Source of the DNA: Flavobacterium covae
GTDB lineage: Bacteria > Bacteroidota > Bacteroidia > Flavobacteriales > Flavobacteriaceae
Direction of reading: 5' to 3'
Length of the DNA stretch: 64,000 bases
NCBI GenBank assembly: GCA_019565575.1
Contig: CP067379.1
Location: forward strand, 868,001 to 932,000
Below are positions 32,659 to 43,351 of the stretch, in pieces (positions within the stretch are counted from its first letter, which is position 1; each line of letters opens with the position of its first letter). Position numbers and translations under genes: made by a program. The notes below the pieces were generated by a model that saw nothing but the letters and a program-made list of their open reading frames with translations, did no database searches and was not told where the DNA came from.

Positions 32659-34453
32659 TTAATCATTTAATTTTAATACTGCCATGAATGCTGATTGTGG
32701 AATTTCTACGTTTCCTACTTGACGCATACGCTTTTTACCTTGTTTTTGTTTTTCAAGAAGTTTACGTTTACGTGATATATCACCTCCATAACATTTAGCT
32801 GTTACGTCTTTACGTAAAGCTTTAATGGTTTCACGAGCAATAATCTTAGCACCAATAGCAGCTTGGATAGGAATTTCAAATTGCTGGCGTGGGATTAACT
32901 CTCTTAATTTTTCACACATTTTTTTACCAATATGATACGCATTATCTTCATGAATTAAAGCAGACAAGGCATCTACATTCTGTGCGTTTAATAATACATC
33001 TAAACGAACTAACTTAGAAGTACGCATTCCTATAGGGTGATAATCAAAAGAAGCATACCCTTTAGAGACCGTTTTTAAGCGATCATAGAAGTCAAAAACG
33101 ATTTCAGCTAAAGGCATATCAAAATTTAATTCAACACGCTCAGGAGTCAAATAAGTCTGATTTGTAATTTGTCCTCTTTTTTCAATACATAAGCTCATAA
33201 CATTACCTACGAAATCTGATTTGGTAATAATAGTTGCTTTTATAAATGGTTCTTCAACTCTATCTAATTTAGAAGGTTCTGGCAAATCAGACGGGTTGTT
33301 CACAATAAATGATGTTTCAGGATCTTTTTTGTGTAAGCTAAATACGAAACGTTAGGTACTGTAGTAATTACAGTCATATTAAATTCACGTTCTAAACGCT
33401 CTTGAATAATTTCCATGTGTAGCATCCCTAAGAAACCGCAACGGAAACCAAATCCTAAGGCTGCTGAACTTTCGGGAGCAAAAACTAATGAGGCATCATT
33501 TAGCTGCAATTTTTCCATTGAGGCACGCAATTCTTCATAATCTTCTGTATCTACTGGATAAATTCCAGCAAAAACCATGGGTTTAACATCTTCAAAACCA
33601 TGAATCATATTAGTAGTAGGTGTTTTAGCATCTGTAATAGTATCCCCTACTTTAACTTCTTTAGCTTCTTTTATTCCTGAAATTAAGTATCCAACATCCC
33701 CTGTAGAAACAACGTTTTTAGGAACTTGGTTTAATTTTAAAGTACCTATTTCATCTGCAAAATATTCATTGCCTGTAGCCATGAATTTAATTTTTTGCCC
33801 TTTTTAATTTCACCATTTTTTACTCGGAAAATAACTTCAATACCTCTAAACGGATTGTATACTGAGTCAAAAATTAAGGCTTGCAAGGGCTCTTCTGGGT
33901 TTCCTTCTGGAGCTGGAATACGCTCTACTATAGCTTCTAATATTTTATCTACACCAAATCCCGTTTTTCCAGAAGCATGAATAATATCTTCTAACTTACA
34001 TCCTAATAATTCTACTATATCATCACTCACTTCCTCTGGATTAGCACTTGGCAAATCAACCTTGTTTAAAACAGGTATAATTTCTAAATCATTCTCTAAT
34101 GCTAGGTATAAGTTAGAAATCGTTTGTGCTTGTATACTTTGTGCCGCATCTACAATCAATAAAGCACCTTCACAAGCAGCAATTGAACGTGAAACTTCAT
34201 AGGAAAAATCCACGTGTCCTGGCGTATCAATTAAATTTAAAATATATTGCTCTCCTTTGTAATTGTATTCCATTTGGATGGCGTGACTTTTGATGGTAAT
34301 CCCGCGTTCGCGCTCTAAATCCATATTATCTAACAACTGTGCTTGTGCTTCACGAGCCGTTACAGTTTGCGTGGCATCTAATAAACGGTCGGCCAAGGTA
34401 CTTTTACCATGGTCAATATGTGCAATAATGCAAAAATTTCTAATTTTCTTCAT
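32659..34453 (-). CDS. lepA: Elongation factor 4 (LepA GTPase) (two frameshifts)
   Basis: A ribosome-associated GTPase that back-translocates or remodels stalled ribosomes. G1 is [16 protein letters not shown]3 (DTPGHVDF) and G4 ([10 protein letters not shown]) are visible. The LepA-specific C-terminus ends in [11 protein letters not shown] choose ATG 34453 ([10 protein letters not shown]), supported by a promoter at 34493-34520, rather than the longer frame. Frame changes lie at the six-T run 33791-33796 (one short; corrected [16 protein letters not shown]) and the six-T run 33325-33330 (one short; corrected [17 protein letters not shown]). Corrected length is about 598 residues, normal for LepA. 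Confidence 0.97.
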
Positions 34454-34492
34454 CGTTTTTACCTTCCAAAAAATTGCGGAATCTTTAATATG

Positions 34493-34520
34493 CAAATATA
34501 ATCAAATTCACATATTTCAA
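34493..34520 (-). promoter_or_regulatory. Promoter of lepA
   Basis: On the minus strand TTG (34518-34520), 17 bases, then TATATTTG (34493-34500). Transcription would start near 34488, downstream of the longer candidate start, which supports the ATG at 34453. Confidence 0.55.
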
Positions 34521-34673
34521 CTAGAATTACAAATTCATTTATTAATCCTATCCTTTTCTTTGTGTTTTTATAAAAAATTAGGTATTACCTCTTCTATCAT
34601 AATTCAATAATAATGTATAAATATAGGCAAAAACATTATTTTCATTTAAAAACACGATGTACAAAAAAACTAA

Positions 34674-35019
34674 TTTATACCATTTCAACTTTGAAATTTC
34701 ATTATAATACTATTTTTTAACCTTGAGACTGTCCAAAAAGTTCGCAATCTTGTTCATTTCGACCAAAGGGAGAAATCACATAATATTGATTATGAGACTC
34801 CTCCTTACGTAGGAGTGACAAACCGCATGCTGATTTAGACACTATTCTACAAAAGCAGTAAAAATTAGTATTGATTCTCGATGCGCTTCGCGCTCGAACT
34901 AACGATGATTTCAATTATATACTCAACCGTTTGTTAGGGTTATTTCTAAAATAAAAAAATGTATCGAGAACTTTATTTTTTAATCCAGTATATTTTAAGT
35001 TTCAACCTAAACCATATAT
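34674..35019. repeat. MITE-like element, family TATACCATTT, copy 1
   Basis: The left end reads TTATACCATTTCAACTTTG; the right end is a degraded inverted copy (TTTTAAGTTTCAACC then AAACCATATA). Inside are TTGAGACTGTCCAAAAAG, CGCAATCTTG, TTTCGACCAAAGGGAG, ATGAGACTCCTCC and GAGTGACAAACC, then TATCGAGAACTTTATTTTTT and AATCCAGTATATTTTAAG. All of these recur in inverted orientation at 39963-40193. No transposase is present. It fills much of the 800-base gap between lepA and dusB; from 35020 to the dusB promoter I see nothing else. Confidence 0.75.
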
Positions 35020-35229
35020 GTTAGACTTTTTGATGAAAATAAAAAATGAGTGTTTTAAGATTTAAAGTCCTTTTTATCTGCGATAATTTTCTAATACATG
35101 ATCTAGATTTAAAGACATATAATTCATCTTTAGATCTTCAGATAAATAAATTTAAAATTTAATCTGAATTTTCAAAAAATGCTTAAAACCTAATCACGCT
35201 TTAAGTTAAAGTATGTTCTCATTATTTTG

Positions 35230-35237
35230 TAATTTTG
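35230..35237 (+). promoter_or_regulatory. -7 promoter element of dusB
   Basis: TAATTTTG matches TAnnTTTG, 18 bases before ATG 35255. It lies inside the longer candidate frame that starts at 35213, so it favours the shorter protein. Confidence 0.5.
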
Positions 35238-35254
35238 TACCAAAATATAGACCG

Positions 35255-36238
35255 ATGGTTAAAATAGGCAATATAGAGCTACCCGATTTTCCTTTGTTAT
35301 TAGCCCCTATGGAAGACGTGAGTGATCCTCCTTTTCGTCGCTTGTGTAAGATGCATGGTGCTGATTTGATGTACTCTGAATTTATTTCTAGTGAGGGACT
35401 AATTCGTGATGCTATTAAAAGCCGTCAAAAATTAGATATTTTTGATTATGAACGTCCTGTAGGTATTCAAATTTTTGGTGGAGATGAAGAGGCAATGGCC
35501 ATGAGTGCCAAAATAGTAGAAACCGTGCAACCTGATTTATTAGACATCAACTTTGGTTGTCCAGTAAAAAAAGTAGTTTGTAAAGGGGCTGGTGCAGGCG
35601 TTTTAAAAGATATTGACTTGATGGTGCGTTTAACTAAAGCCGTTGTAAATAGCACAAATCTACCTGTAACGGTTAAAACTCGTTTGGGTTGGGATGATCA
35701 TTCTATCAATATTGATGAGGTAGCTGAACGATTACAAGATGTGGGTATCCAAGCTTTAACTATTCATGGACGTACGCGTGCACAAATGTATAAAGGTCAT
35801 TCCGATTGGTCACACATTGCACGTGTAAAAAATAACCCACGAATAAAAATCCCTATTTTTGGTAATGGTGATATTGATTCCGCGGAAAAAGCATTAGAAT
35901 ACAAAAATACTTATGGGTTAGATGGTATTATGATAGGTCGTGCTGCTATTGGGTATCCTTGGATTTTTAATGAGATTAAACATTATTTTATTACTGGCGA
36001 ATTATTAAACTTACCTAATATTGCAGATCGAGTAGAAGCAGCTAAAAACCACTTAACATGGTCTATTGAATGGAAAGGTGAACGTGTGGGAATAGTAGAA
36101 ATGCGTCGTCATTACACCAATTATTTTAAAGGAGTACCTCATTTTAAGGAGTATCGTAACCAATTGGTTACATTAGATAATTATCAAGATTTATTATTTG
36201 TTTTTGAAGAAATTATTGAAAAATATTCTGAAAAATAA
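35255..36238 (+). CDS. dusB: tRNA-dihydrouridine synthase
   Basis: An FMN enzyme that reduces uridines in tRNA D-loops. Start chosen at MVKIGNIELPDFPLLLAPME. Motifs: APMEDVSDPPFRRLC, DINFGCPVKKVVCKGAGAG (with the catalytic Cys), TVKTRLGWDD, LTIHGRTRAQMYKG, GNGDIDSAEKAL and GIMIGRAAIGYPWIF. 327 residues, the usual length, and intact. It is followed by a perfect hairpin shared with convergent pckA. The DusB assignment among Dus paralogues rests on general similarity. Confidence 0.93.
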   Translation: MVKIGNIELPDFPLLLAPMEDVSDPPFRRLCKMHGADLMYSEFISSEGLIRDAIKSRQKLDIFDYERPVGIQIFGGDEEAMAMSAKIVETVQPDLLDINFGCPVKKVVCKGAGAGVLKDIDLMVRLTKAVVNSTNLPVTVKTRLGWDDHSINIDEVAERLQDVGIQALTIHGRTRAQMYKGHSDWSHIARVKNNPRIKIPIFGNGDIDSAEKALEYKNTYGLDGIMIGRAAIGYPWIFNEIKHYFITGELLNLPNIADRVEAAKNHLTWSIEWKGERVGIVEMRRHYTNYFKGVPHFKEYRNQLVTLDNYQDLLFVFEEIIEKYSEK

Positions 36239-36260
36239 ATTCAAAAAGTAGGTATGTATT

Positions 36261-36302
36261 CTAACAAAACGGGCTTTCCTTTAGGAAAGCCCGTTTTGTT
36301 AG
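36261..36302. terminator. Bidirectional terminator between dusB and pckA
   Basis: Two perfectly complementary 20-base arms (CTAACAAAACGGGCTTTCCT and its complement) around a TT loop. It lies 22 bases after dusB and 11 bases after the convergent pckA stop. The weaker U tracts come from the arms themselves. Confidence 0.85.
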
Positions 36303-36313
36303 AAATTTTTGTT

Positions 36314-37940
36314 TTATAATTGGGGTCCTGCTTCTACTAAACGTTCTCCTTGTTCATTATCTGTATATTGCACAAAGTTTTTAATAAATCTTCCTGCTAA
36401 ATCCTCTGCTTTAGTTTGCCATTCTGAGGCATCAACATACGTATTACGGGGATCTAAAATTTCAGAATTAACATCATGTAATGCTGTTGGAACTTCAAAA
36501 TTAAATACTGGTACAACGGTTGTTTCTGCATTTTCAATAGAACCATCCAAAATAGCATCAATGATAGCGCGTGTGTCTTTAATAGAAATACGTTTACCTG
36601 TACCATTCCAACCTGTATTTACCATATAGGCCTTAGCATTGTGTTCTTCCATTTTCTTCACTAATTCTTCTCCGTACTTTGTAGGATGTAAAGACAAGAA
36701 TGCCTTACCAAAACAAGCTGAAAAAGTTGGTTCTGGTTGAGTTACACCTCTTTCTGTTCCTGCTAATTTAGCGGTAAATCCTGACAAGAAATAATATTTT
36801 GTTTGTTCAGGAGTTAACTTAGAAACGGGAGGCATTACACCAAAAGCATCTGCTGTTAAGAATATCACCTTAGTAGCATGACCTGCTTTTGATACAGGAG
36901 TTACTATATTATTAATGTGATAAATAGGATATGAAACACGTGTATTTTGTGTTACAGAGCCATCTTTAAAATCAATTTTACCATCAGCATCAACCGTTAC
37001 ATTTTCCAGCAAAGCATCACGTTTGATAGCACCATAAATATCTGGTTCGTTTTCTTTACTTAAATCAATTGTTTTTGCATAACAACCTCCTTCAAAGTTA
37101 AAAACGCCATCATTATCCCACCCGTGTTCATCGTCTCCAATTAATTCACGTTTAGGGTCTGTAGATAAAGTTGTTTTTCCAGTTCCTGACAAACCAAAGA
37201 ATACGGCAACGTCACCATCTTTTCCTTTATTTGCTGAACAGTGCATAGAGGCCATACCTTGAAGAGGTAAATAATAGTTCATCATTGAAAATAAACCTTT
37301 CTTCATTTCTCCTCCATACCAAGTACCTCCAATTAGCTGTACTTTTTCTGTTAAATTAAAAGCAATATAAACTTCAAGAATTTAAACCATGTGCTTTATA
37401 ATCTGCAAAACCACGTTTTGAAGCGTTCATTACCACAAAGTCAGGTTCGCCATAATTAGCTAGCTCTTCTTCTGTTGGACGAATAAACATATTTTTTACA
37501 AAATGTGCTTGCCAAGCTACCTCCACAATAAAGCGTACTTTTAATCGTGTATTTTCATTAGCGCCGCAAAAAGTATCAACTACAAAAAGTCTTTTTCCTG
37601 ATAATTGCTCTACCGTATTTTCTTTTAGAGCATTCCAAGTATCAGTACTAATAGGTTTATTATCGTTTATAGCTTTTTCAGAAGTCCACCAAATAGTATC
37701 CTCTGTTACGGCATCTTTAACAATATATTTATCTTTAGGAGAACGACCTGTAAACTCACCTGTCATTACATTAACTGCCCCCAATTCAGTTAACTGCCCT
37801 TTTTCGTAACCTTCTAATTCAGGGCTTAATTCTTCCTGATACAACAATTCGTATGTAGGATTATATACAATTTCTTTAACGCCACTAATTCCGTATTTTT
37901 CTAACGAAATCGTTTTCGTAGGTGGTGTGTATGCTTCCAT
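36314..37940 (-). CDS. pckA: Phosphoenolpyruvate carboxykinase, ATP-dependent (one frameshift)
   Basis: Interconverts oxaloacetate and PEP for gluconeogenesis. Signatures: [14 protein letters not shown], the kinase-1a P-loop [34 protein letters not shown] and [12 protein letters not shown] start at ATG 37940 ([10 protein letters not shown]), since the -7 element at 37974-37981 overlaps the longer frame. The frame breaks at 37376-37377, where CTGAAG on the minus strand is read as CTTGAAG; the corrected join reads [18 protein letters not shown]. Corrected length is about 542 residues, normal for the family. Confidence 0.97.
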
Positions 37941-37973
37941 AAAATTTATGATGTGTGTGTTCAATTTTAACGA

Positions 37974-37981
37974 CAAAAGTA
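37974..37981 (-). promoter_or_regulatory. -7 promoter element of pckA
   Basis: TACTTTTG on the minus strand matches TAnnTTTG. It predicts a start site near 37969 and a leader of about 30 bases. Confidence 0.5.
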
Positions 37982-38008
37982 TAAATATTATTTAAATAGA
38001 GTCACAGT

Positions 38009-38394
38009 TTAGATTTTTTTTGTGAAAATGTAATAAAATGCCATAAGCCAAGCAGATATTAACAATACTCCTCCTACAGGTGTTATAGGACCCAAGAATT
38101 TAAAATTTAAATTTGTAATAGACTGTGTAGACAGAAGAAAAATAGAAACTGAAAAAAACAATATTCCTAGTACCACCAAATTAAAAATTACATTCTTTTG
38201 TTCTGGTAAAAACATATTGGTTGTACCTAAAAATAGTAACAAAAAAGCGTGATACATCATATAACGGATCCCTACTTCAAAAGAAATTAGTTGATCTGTA
38301 TTTAAAACTTTTTAAGAGCATGCGCTCCAAAAGCTCCCAAAATAATTGAAATTGCACCAAAAAACAAGGCTGTTAATAAAATTTTTCTATCCAT
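38009..38394 (-). CDS. DUF423 family membrane protein (one frameshift)
   Basis: A small inner-membrane protein with four helices. The N-terminus MDRKILLTALFFGAISIILG runs into the DUF423 signature GAFGAHALKK. Later parts are MMYHAFLLLFLGT and GPITPVGGVLLISAWLMAF. The frame breaks at the five-T run 38310-38314, which should be six; the corrected join reads HALKKVLNTDQLISFEVGIRY. Corrected length is about 129 residues. No function is established for the family. It is upstream of and codirectional with pckA but separated from it by the pckA promoter. Confidence 0.85.
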
Positions 38395-38464
38395 TTTTAT
38401 TAAATTTTTTTCAAATTTAACATAGTATTCTCAAAAAATTCTATATATTTTATCTATTTCGTTT

Positions 38465-38492
38465 TTGAAAAAATTACATTTGATTACATTTG
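38465..38492 (+). promoter_or_regulatory. Promoter of the saccharopine dehydrogenase-family gene, with tandem -7 elements
   Basis: TACATTTG occurs twice, at 38475-38482 and 38485-38492. TTG at 38465-38467 lies 17 bases before the second copy. ATG 38517 is 24 bases downstream. Confidence 0.55.
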
Positions 38493-38516
38493 TGTAATTT
38501 TTTTTACCACACCAAA

Positions 38517-39869
38517 ATGAGAAATATACTAATTATAGGAGCTGGTCGGTCTGCTTCTTCTTTAATAAAATACCTTTTAGAAAAATCTGAAAGTCAAAAT
38601 TTACATCTTACTATAGGTGATTTATCACTAGAATTAGCACAGCGTAAAACATTAGGACATAAAAATGCAACGCCTATTGCTCTAGATATTCATGATACAA
38701 ATCAGCGACAAACTGAAATTAAAAAAGCAGACATAGTAATTTCAATGCTTCCAGCTCACATGCACATTGAAGTAGCAAAAGACTGTATTATATACAAAAA
38801 ACACATGGTTACCGCCTCATATATTAGTGATGCCATGCAAGCTTTAGATGAACAGGCAAAAGAAAATGGTTTAGTATTCATGAATGAAGTAGGATTAGAC
38901 CCTGGTATAGATCACATGAGTGCCATGAAAGTATTGGATGAAATCCGTGATCAGGGCGGTAAAACAATTCTTTTTGAGTCATTTTGTGGCGGTTTAGTAG
39001 CTCCTGAAAGTGATGATAATCTTTGGAATTACAAATTTACTTGGGCACCAAGAAATGTTGTGTTAGCAGGTCAGGGTGGAGCTGCCAAGTTTATACAAGA
39101 AGGTACTTATAAGTATATTCCATATAATAAATTATTTCGTAGAACGGAATTCTTGGAAATTGATGGATTTGGACGTTTTGAGGGATATGCTAACCGTGAT
39201 TCTTTAAAATATAAAAGCATTTATAATTTAGATGATGCTTTAACACTTTACAGAGGAACTATCCGCCGCGTAGGCTATTCTAAAGCATGGGATATGTTTG
39301 TACAACTGGGTATGACAGATGATTCCTATGTAATTGATGATTCTGAAAAAATGAGCTATCGTGATTTTGTAAATCTATTTTTGCCATACCATGCTAGTGA
39401 CTCCGTTGAAATAAAATTACGTCATCAATTAAAAATAGATCAAGACGATGTAATGTGGGACAAACTTGTGGAATTGGACTTATTTAATAGTCAAAAAACA
39501 TTAGGTATTAAGAACGCTACACCAGCACAAGCTTTAGAAAAAATATTAACTGATTCATGGACATTACAATCAAATGATAAAGATATGATTGTGATGTATC
39601 ATAAGTTTGGTTATGAATTAAATGGTCAGCTCAAACAAATAGATGCTACGATGGTTTGCATAGGCGATGATCAGACTTATACTGCTATGGCTAAAACGGT
39701 AGGTTTGCCTGTAGCAATGGCTACTTTACAAATCTTAAATGGGAATATTACCACACCTGGCGTGCAATTACCAATTAAAAAGAAGTTTATATACCTATAC
39801 TAAAAGAGTTAGAGGAATATGGAGTTATTTTTAATGAAAAAGAAGTTCCATACAAAGGATATAATTAAT
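38517..39869 (+). CDS. Saccharopine dehydrogenase family protein (C-terminal frameshifts)
   Basis: An NAD(P)-linked oxidoreductase of the lysine/saccharopine dehydrogenase family. The Rossmann motif is IIGAGRSASSLIKYL at the N-terminus (ATG 38517), with SMLPAHMHIEVAKDC and NEVGLDPGIDHMSAM further on. The frame breaks at the five-A run 39777-39781 (one short; corrected GVQLPIKKEVYIPILKELEE) and probably again in the six-A run 39837-39842 (one extra; corrected FNEKEVPYKGYN). The product is about 450 residues. In Bacteroidota these are annotated as saccharopine dehydrogenases, but the in vivo substrate is uncertain. Confidence 0.85.
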
Positions 39870-39893
39870 CTACCCTCCTACTTATTTTTAAGT

Positions 39894-39922
39894 CACCCAT
39901 TCTTTTCGATGGGTGATTTTTT
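39894..39922 (+). terminator. Rho-independent terminator of the saccharopine dehydrogenase-family gene
   Basis: TCACCCAT (39894-39901) and ATGGGTGA (39909-39916) pair around a 7-base loop, followed by six T. Confidence 0.8.
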
Positions 39923-39962
39923 ATATCTAGTTCGCTCTAATTTTATTACTATATCACTGAAA

Positions 39963-40193
39963 TTATACCATTTAAACTTAAAATATACTGGATTAAAAAA
40001 TAAAATTCTCGATACGTTTTTTTCATTTTAAAACAACTCGAACAAACACGGTTTGTCACTCCGAATGAGGAGTCTCATAATTAATATTATTGATTTCTCC
40101 CTTTGGTCGAAATAACAAGATTGCGAACTTTTTGGACAGTCTCAAGGTTAAAAAAATAGTATATGAGGAAATTTCAAAGTTTAAATGGTATTA
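39963..40193. repeat. MITE-like element, family TATACCATTT, copy 2 (inverted relative to copy 1)
   Basis: The ends are terminal inverted repeats, TATACCATTTAAACTTAAAA on the left and CAAAGTTTAAATGGTA on the right. The interior is the reverse complement of copy 1: ATACTGGATTAAAAAATAAA, TCTCGATACG, GGTTTGTCACTCCGAATGAG, TTGATTTCTCCCTTTGGTCG, AAGATTGCGAACTTTTTGGA, CAGTCTCAAGGTTAAAAAAA. It lies between a terminator and the lrp-family gene, so it interrupts no gene. It is the best-preserved copy for defining the ends. Confidence 0.8.
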
Positions 40194-40286
40194 GATTTTG
40201 TTTGTTCATAGAATAATAAAACTAAATAACATTTTATTGTTTTATTTGAAAACAAAAGTTAACTTTAGGTTTTCAATTTTAAATCA

Positions 40287-40757
40287 ATGCGAATAAATCA
40301 CTTACAAATTGAAATTGACGGTATAGACAAAGAAATCTTGCGTTATTTAATGGACGATGCTCGTAAGCCTATTTTACAGATTGCTAATAAAATAGGAATT
40401 TCAGGAGCAGCTATTCATCAAAGATTACGAAAATTAGAGGAAGCTAAAGTCATTTCGGGTTCAAAGTTTATTGTTAATACAAAAGTCTTAGGATATAGCA
40501 CTATGGCATTTGTAGGAATATACCTAGATCGCGCCGCGCGAAATTCAGAAGCTGTTAAGGAGTTACGTAAAATTCCAGAAGTATTGGAGTGTCATTATAC
40601 TACAGGTAATTGGAGTATTTTAATAAAGATGATCTGTCGTGACAATGAACATTTAATGCAATTATTAAATACCAAAATTCAATTTATAGAGGGTGTTTCT
40701 AGAACTGAAACTTTTATATCCTTAGATCAACAAATAGAAAGACAAATACAATTATAA
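40287..40757 (+). CDS. Lrp/AsnC family transcriptional regulator
   Basis: Intact, 156 residues. An N-terminal winged helix-turn-helix (IDGIDKEILRYLMDDARKP, IANKIGISGAAIHQRLRKLE) precedes an AsnC ligand-binding/RAM domain (FVGIYLDRAARNSEAVKEL, VLECHYTTGNWSILIKM). It probably senses an amino acid and forms octamers or similar. It lies downstream of a saccharopine dehydrogenase-family gene, but a terminator and a repeat copy separate the two. Targets unknown. Confidence 0.92.
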   Translation: MRINHLQIEIDGIDKEILRYLMDDARKPILQIANKIGISGAAIHQRLRKLEEAKVISGSKFIVNTKVLGYSTMAFVGIYLDRAARNSEAVKELRKIPEVLECHYTTGNWSILIKMICRDNEHLMQLLNTKIQFIEGVSRTETFISLDQQIERQIQL

Positions 40758-40767
40758 ATTAATAAAA

Positions 40768-40801
40768 AATGCCTTAAAAGTTTTTTACTTCTAAGGCATT
40801 T
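40768..40801. terminator. Terminator between the convergent lrp-family and protease genes
   Basis: AATGCCTTA and TAAGGCATT pair around an A/T-rich loop of about 15 bases, with A and T runs at both sides. It can serve both converging transcripts. Confidence 0.7.
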
Positions 40802-40823
40802 ATAAATCTTTACTTTTAAAAAA

Positions 40824-41522
40824 TTAATCTCTCCTACCAAATACTTGCATTGCCCAGTACAACATAGAAGCTACTGCACCAATAGCTGCCACTAAATAAG
40901 TCCTAGCTGCCCATTTTAAAGAATCTTCTGCCCCTTCATATTCTTGTTGACTTACCATATTTTTGTTTTTTAACCAAGCTAGTGCTCGATTACTTGCATC
41001 ATATTCTACAGGTAATGTAATTAACGAAAAAGCAGTTGCTATAGTCATTAAAGCTAAACCTATTAAAGCTACAATATATCCTATTGATAATCCTTTAGAA
41101 GCAATTCCTAAAATCAAACCGCCCATAATCAACCATTGAGATATAGAAGAGGATACATTTACCATCGGTACCATTTTAGAACGCATTGCTAACCAACTAT
41201 ATGCCGTTGCATGTTGAACCGCGTGACCGCACTCATGAGCCGCTACAGCCGCCGCCGCCGCATTTCTTTGATTATACACTGCTTCTGATAGATTTACCGT
41301 TTTATCTACTGGATTATAATGATCCGTTAATCTACCTGGTGTAGAAATTACTTTCACATCATAAATCCCATGATCATGGAGCATTTTTTCTGCAATTTCG
41401 GCACCACTTAGTCCATTTCGCAAATGTACTTTTGAATAATACTCAAATTTATTTTGTAAACGGTTACTTACCAACCAACTTACAAGGGCAATACCTCCAA
41501 GTAAAATATAATATCCTATCAT
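40824..41522 (-). CDS. Zinc metallopeptidase, YugP family
   Basis: Intact, 232 residues. The zinc motif AAHECGHAVQH (HExxH-like, with Cys in the third position as in the YugP family) lies at about residues 95-105. It is preceded by GRLTDHYNPVDKTVNLSE. Hydrophobic segments at the N-terminus (YYILLGGIALVSWLV) and in the second half (LIMGGLILGIA, YIVALIGLALMTIATAFSLI) make it a membrane-embedded protease. Substrate unknown. Confidence 0.88.
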   Translation of the reverse strand: MIGYYILLGGIALVSWLVSNRLQNKFEYYSKVHLRNGLSGAEIAEKMLHDHGIYDVKVISTPGRLTDHYNPVDKTVNLSEAVYNQRNAAAAAVAAHECGHAVQHATAYSWLAMRSKMVPMVNVSSSISQWLIMGGLILGIASKGLSIGYIVALIGLALMTIATAFSLITLPVEYDASNRALAWLKNKNMVSQQEYEGAEDSLKWAARTYLVAAIGAVASMLYWAMQVFGRRD

Positions 41523-41648
41523 GATTTTATTTTTTTAATAAAACTACAAATTTTAAGCCATTTTTAAAGAATGTCAAATTGACATTTATTTACAAAAGTA
41601 ATAAAAGTTCCCCATTTTGATTTCTTATAATAGGCAAACGAATCTTTT

Positions 41649-43287
41649 TTATTTTAATAAAATTTGTTTGTACTGTACTGAGTTGTTTAACAAATCAGTA
41701 GCTTTTCTTATAACGCTATTATTTTTTGCATAGTATTGATAAAGACCTTCTTTATATTGGTACCTTTTGATGAGTTCGTCTTTTAATAAATTTATAATTT
41801 CATTTTTATTCTTATCTAATTCTACCTCATCTGTTTTCTGTAAAGCTTGTTGCAAAGCCTCATATTGGGTTTTAATTTGCCCCTCTATTTTTTTCTTTTT
41901 TAGCTTGTTCTAAAACGGATTTAAGAGCTAAATCGGTTTTAGTATCAAACGAAAATTTTTGTGATTTCAAGTAATTTTTAAATTCACTAAAATCTGTATC
42001 TCCTAAGTTTGGGATTGAATTACCTAAATTTGGATGTTTATAATAGTATTGATTAGCATACATAAAAATAGCATCTCCTCTAACTAAAGCATCAGTTATA
42101 GTACTCGTTTTACTTTCTTCTAGTTCAATATCAGGTTGAATACCTCCACCATCATATACTGTTCTTCCTTTGCGTGTTTTAAAAGCATTGTAATTTTTTG
42201 CATCTGTACGTATAGCTTTACCATTAGCATCTTTTTTTGAATAATCTAATGCTTGAATACAACGTCCTGATGGTGTATAGTATCTAGAAATCGTTACTTT
42301 TAGTTGCGTACCGTATGTTAAATCAATAGGACGTTGAACTAATCCTTTACCAAAACTTCTAGAACCTATGATTACTGCTCGGTCTAGGTCTTGTAATGCG
42401 CCTGAAACAATTTCACTTGCGGAAGCACTTTTACCATCTACAATGATAGCAAGAGGAATATCTAAATCTACGGGTTGCTTAGATGTTTTGTAGATGTTAT
42501 TGTGTTTTTCTATTTTAGATTTTGTGGTTACAATGATCTCTCCAGCGGGAACGAATAAATTGCATATATTGACTGCTTCGTGTAAAAGTCCACCTGGATT
42601 ACCTCTAAGATCTAATATGATTTGAGTGGCTCCTTGATCTTTTAAATTTTCTAATGCTTCGCGTGTTTCGCTGGAAGCTTTTGCATTAAATTGTGAGAGT
42701 ACGATATAACCTGTTTTAGAGTCAGCCATACCATAATAAGGAACTGCTTTTACATCTATTTCATCTAAAAGTAATTGAGTCGTTTTGAGTTCATTATTTC
42801 TTTTATATTGTATGGAAATTTTGGTATTCTTACTCCCTTTGAGTAATTGAGATACATCTTCTTTAAAATCAGAAAGGATGACATCATTAACTTGAATGAT
42901 TTCATCACCTGCTTTTAAACCCGCTTTGTCTGCAGGATAACCTTTATAAGGTTCACGTATATAAGTTTTACCTTCTTTTCTGGTAATCATGGCACCTATA
43001 CCTGTATATTCACCTGTATTATTTATTTTGAAGCGAACTACGTCAGCTTCATTAAAATAAACAGTATAGGGATCTAATTCAGCTAACATACTTTTTATTG
43101 ACTTATCCATTAATTCAGCAGGATTTGTTTGGTCAACATAATTCATATTAACGGTCTTAAATAAGGTTGTAAAAATTTCAATCTGCTTGGCTATTTCAAA
43201 AAAATCTTCTTTGAAACTAGCTCCTACAAACAAAAAACCTCCTGCAAGTACAGGTAAAATATATCTTTTTTTTATGGATAGACTCAT
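41649..43287 (-). CDS. S41 family C-terminal processing peptidase (one frameshift)
   Basis: An exported serine protease with a PDZ domain (GAMITRKEGKTYIREPYKGY, AGLKAGDEIIQVND) and a peptidase S41 domain. Catalytic residues are visible as Ser in VDGKSASASEIVSG and Lys in GSRSFGKGLVQ. The N-terminus has a signal anchor (ILPVLAGGFLFVGASF). The frame breaks at the seven-T run 41888-41894, one base too many; the corrected join reads KKEKIEGQIKTQYEALQQAL. Corrected length is about 546 residues. Such proteases process envelope proteins or peptidoglycan hydrolases. Confidence 0.93.
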
Positions 43288-43351
43288 AATATATGGTTTA
43301 TTAAAACACTTTATAATTACTTAAAGGAACTAGAAAAATTATCTTTAATTT

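Noticed and set aside
37941..37976. Longer N-termini for pckA (from TTG 37976), dusB (from 35213) and lepA (from 34495)
   Set aside because: In each case the -7 promoter element lies inside or at the edge of the extension, and the shorter ATG start matches the known N-terminus of the family.
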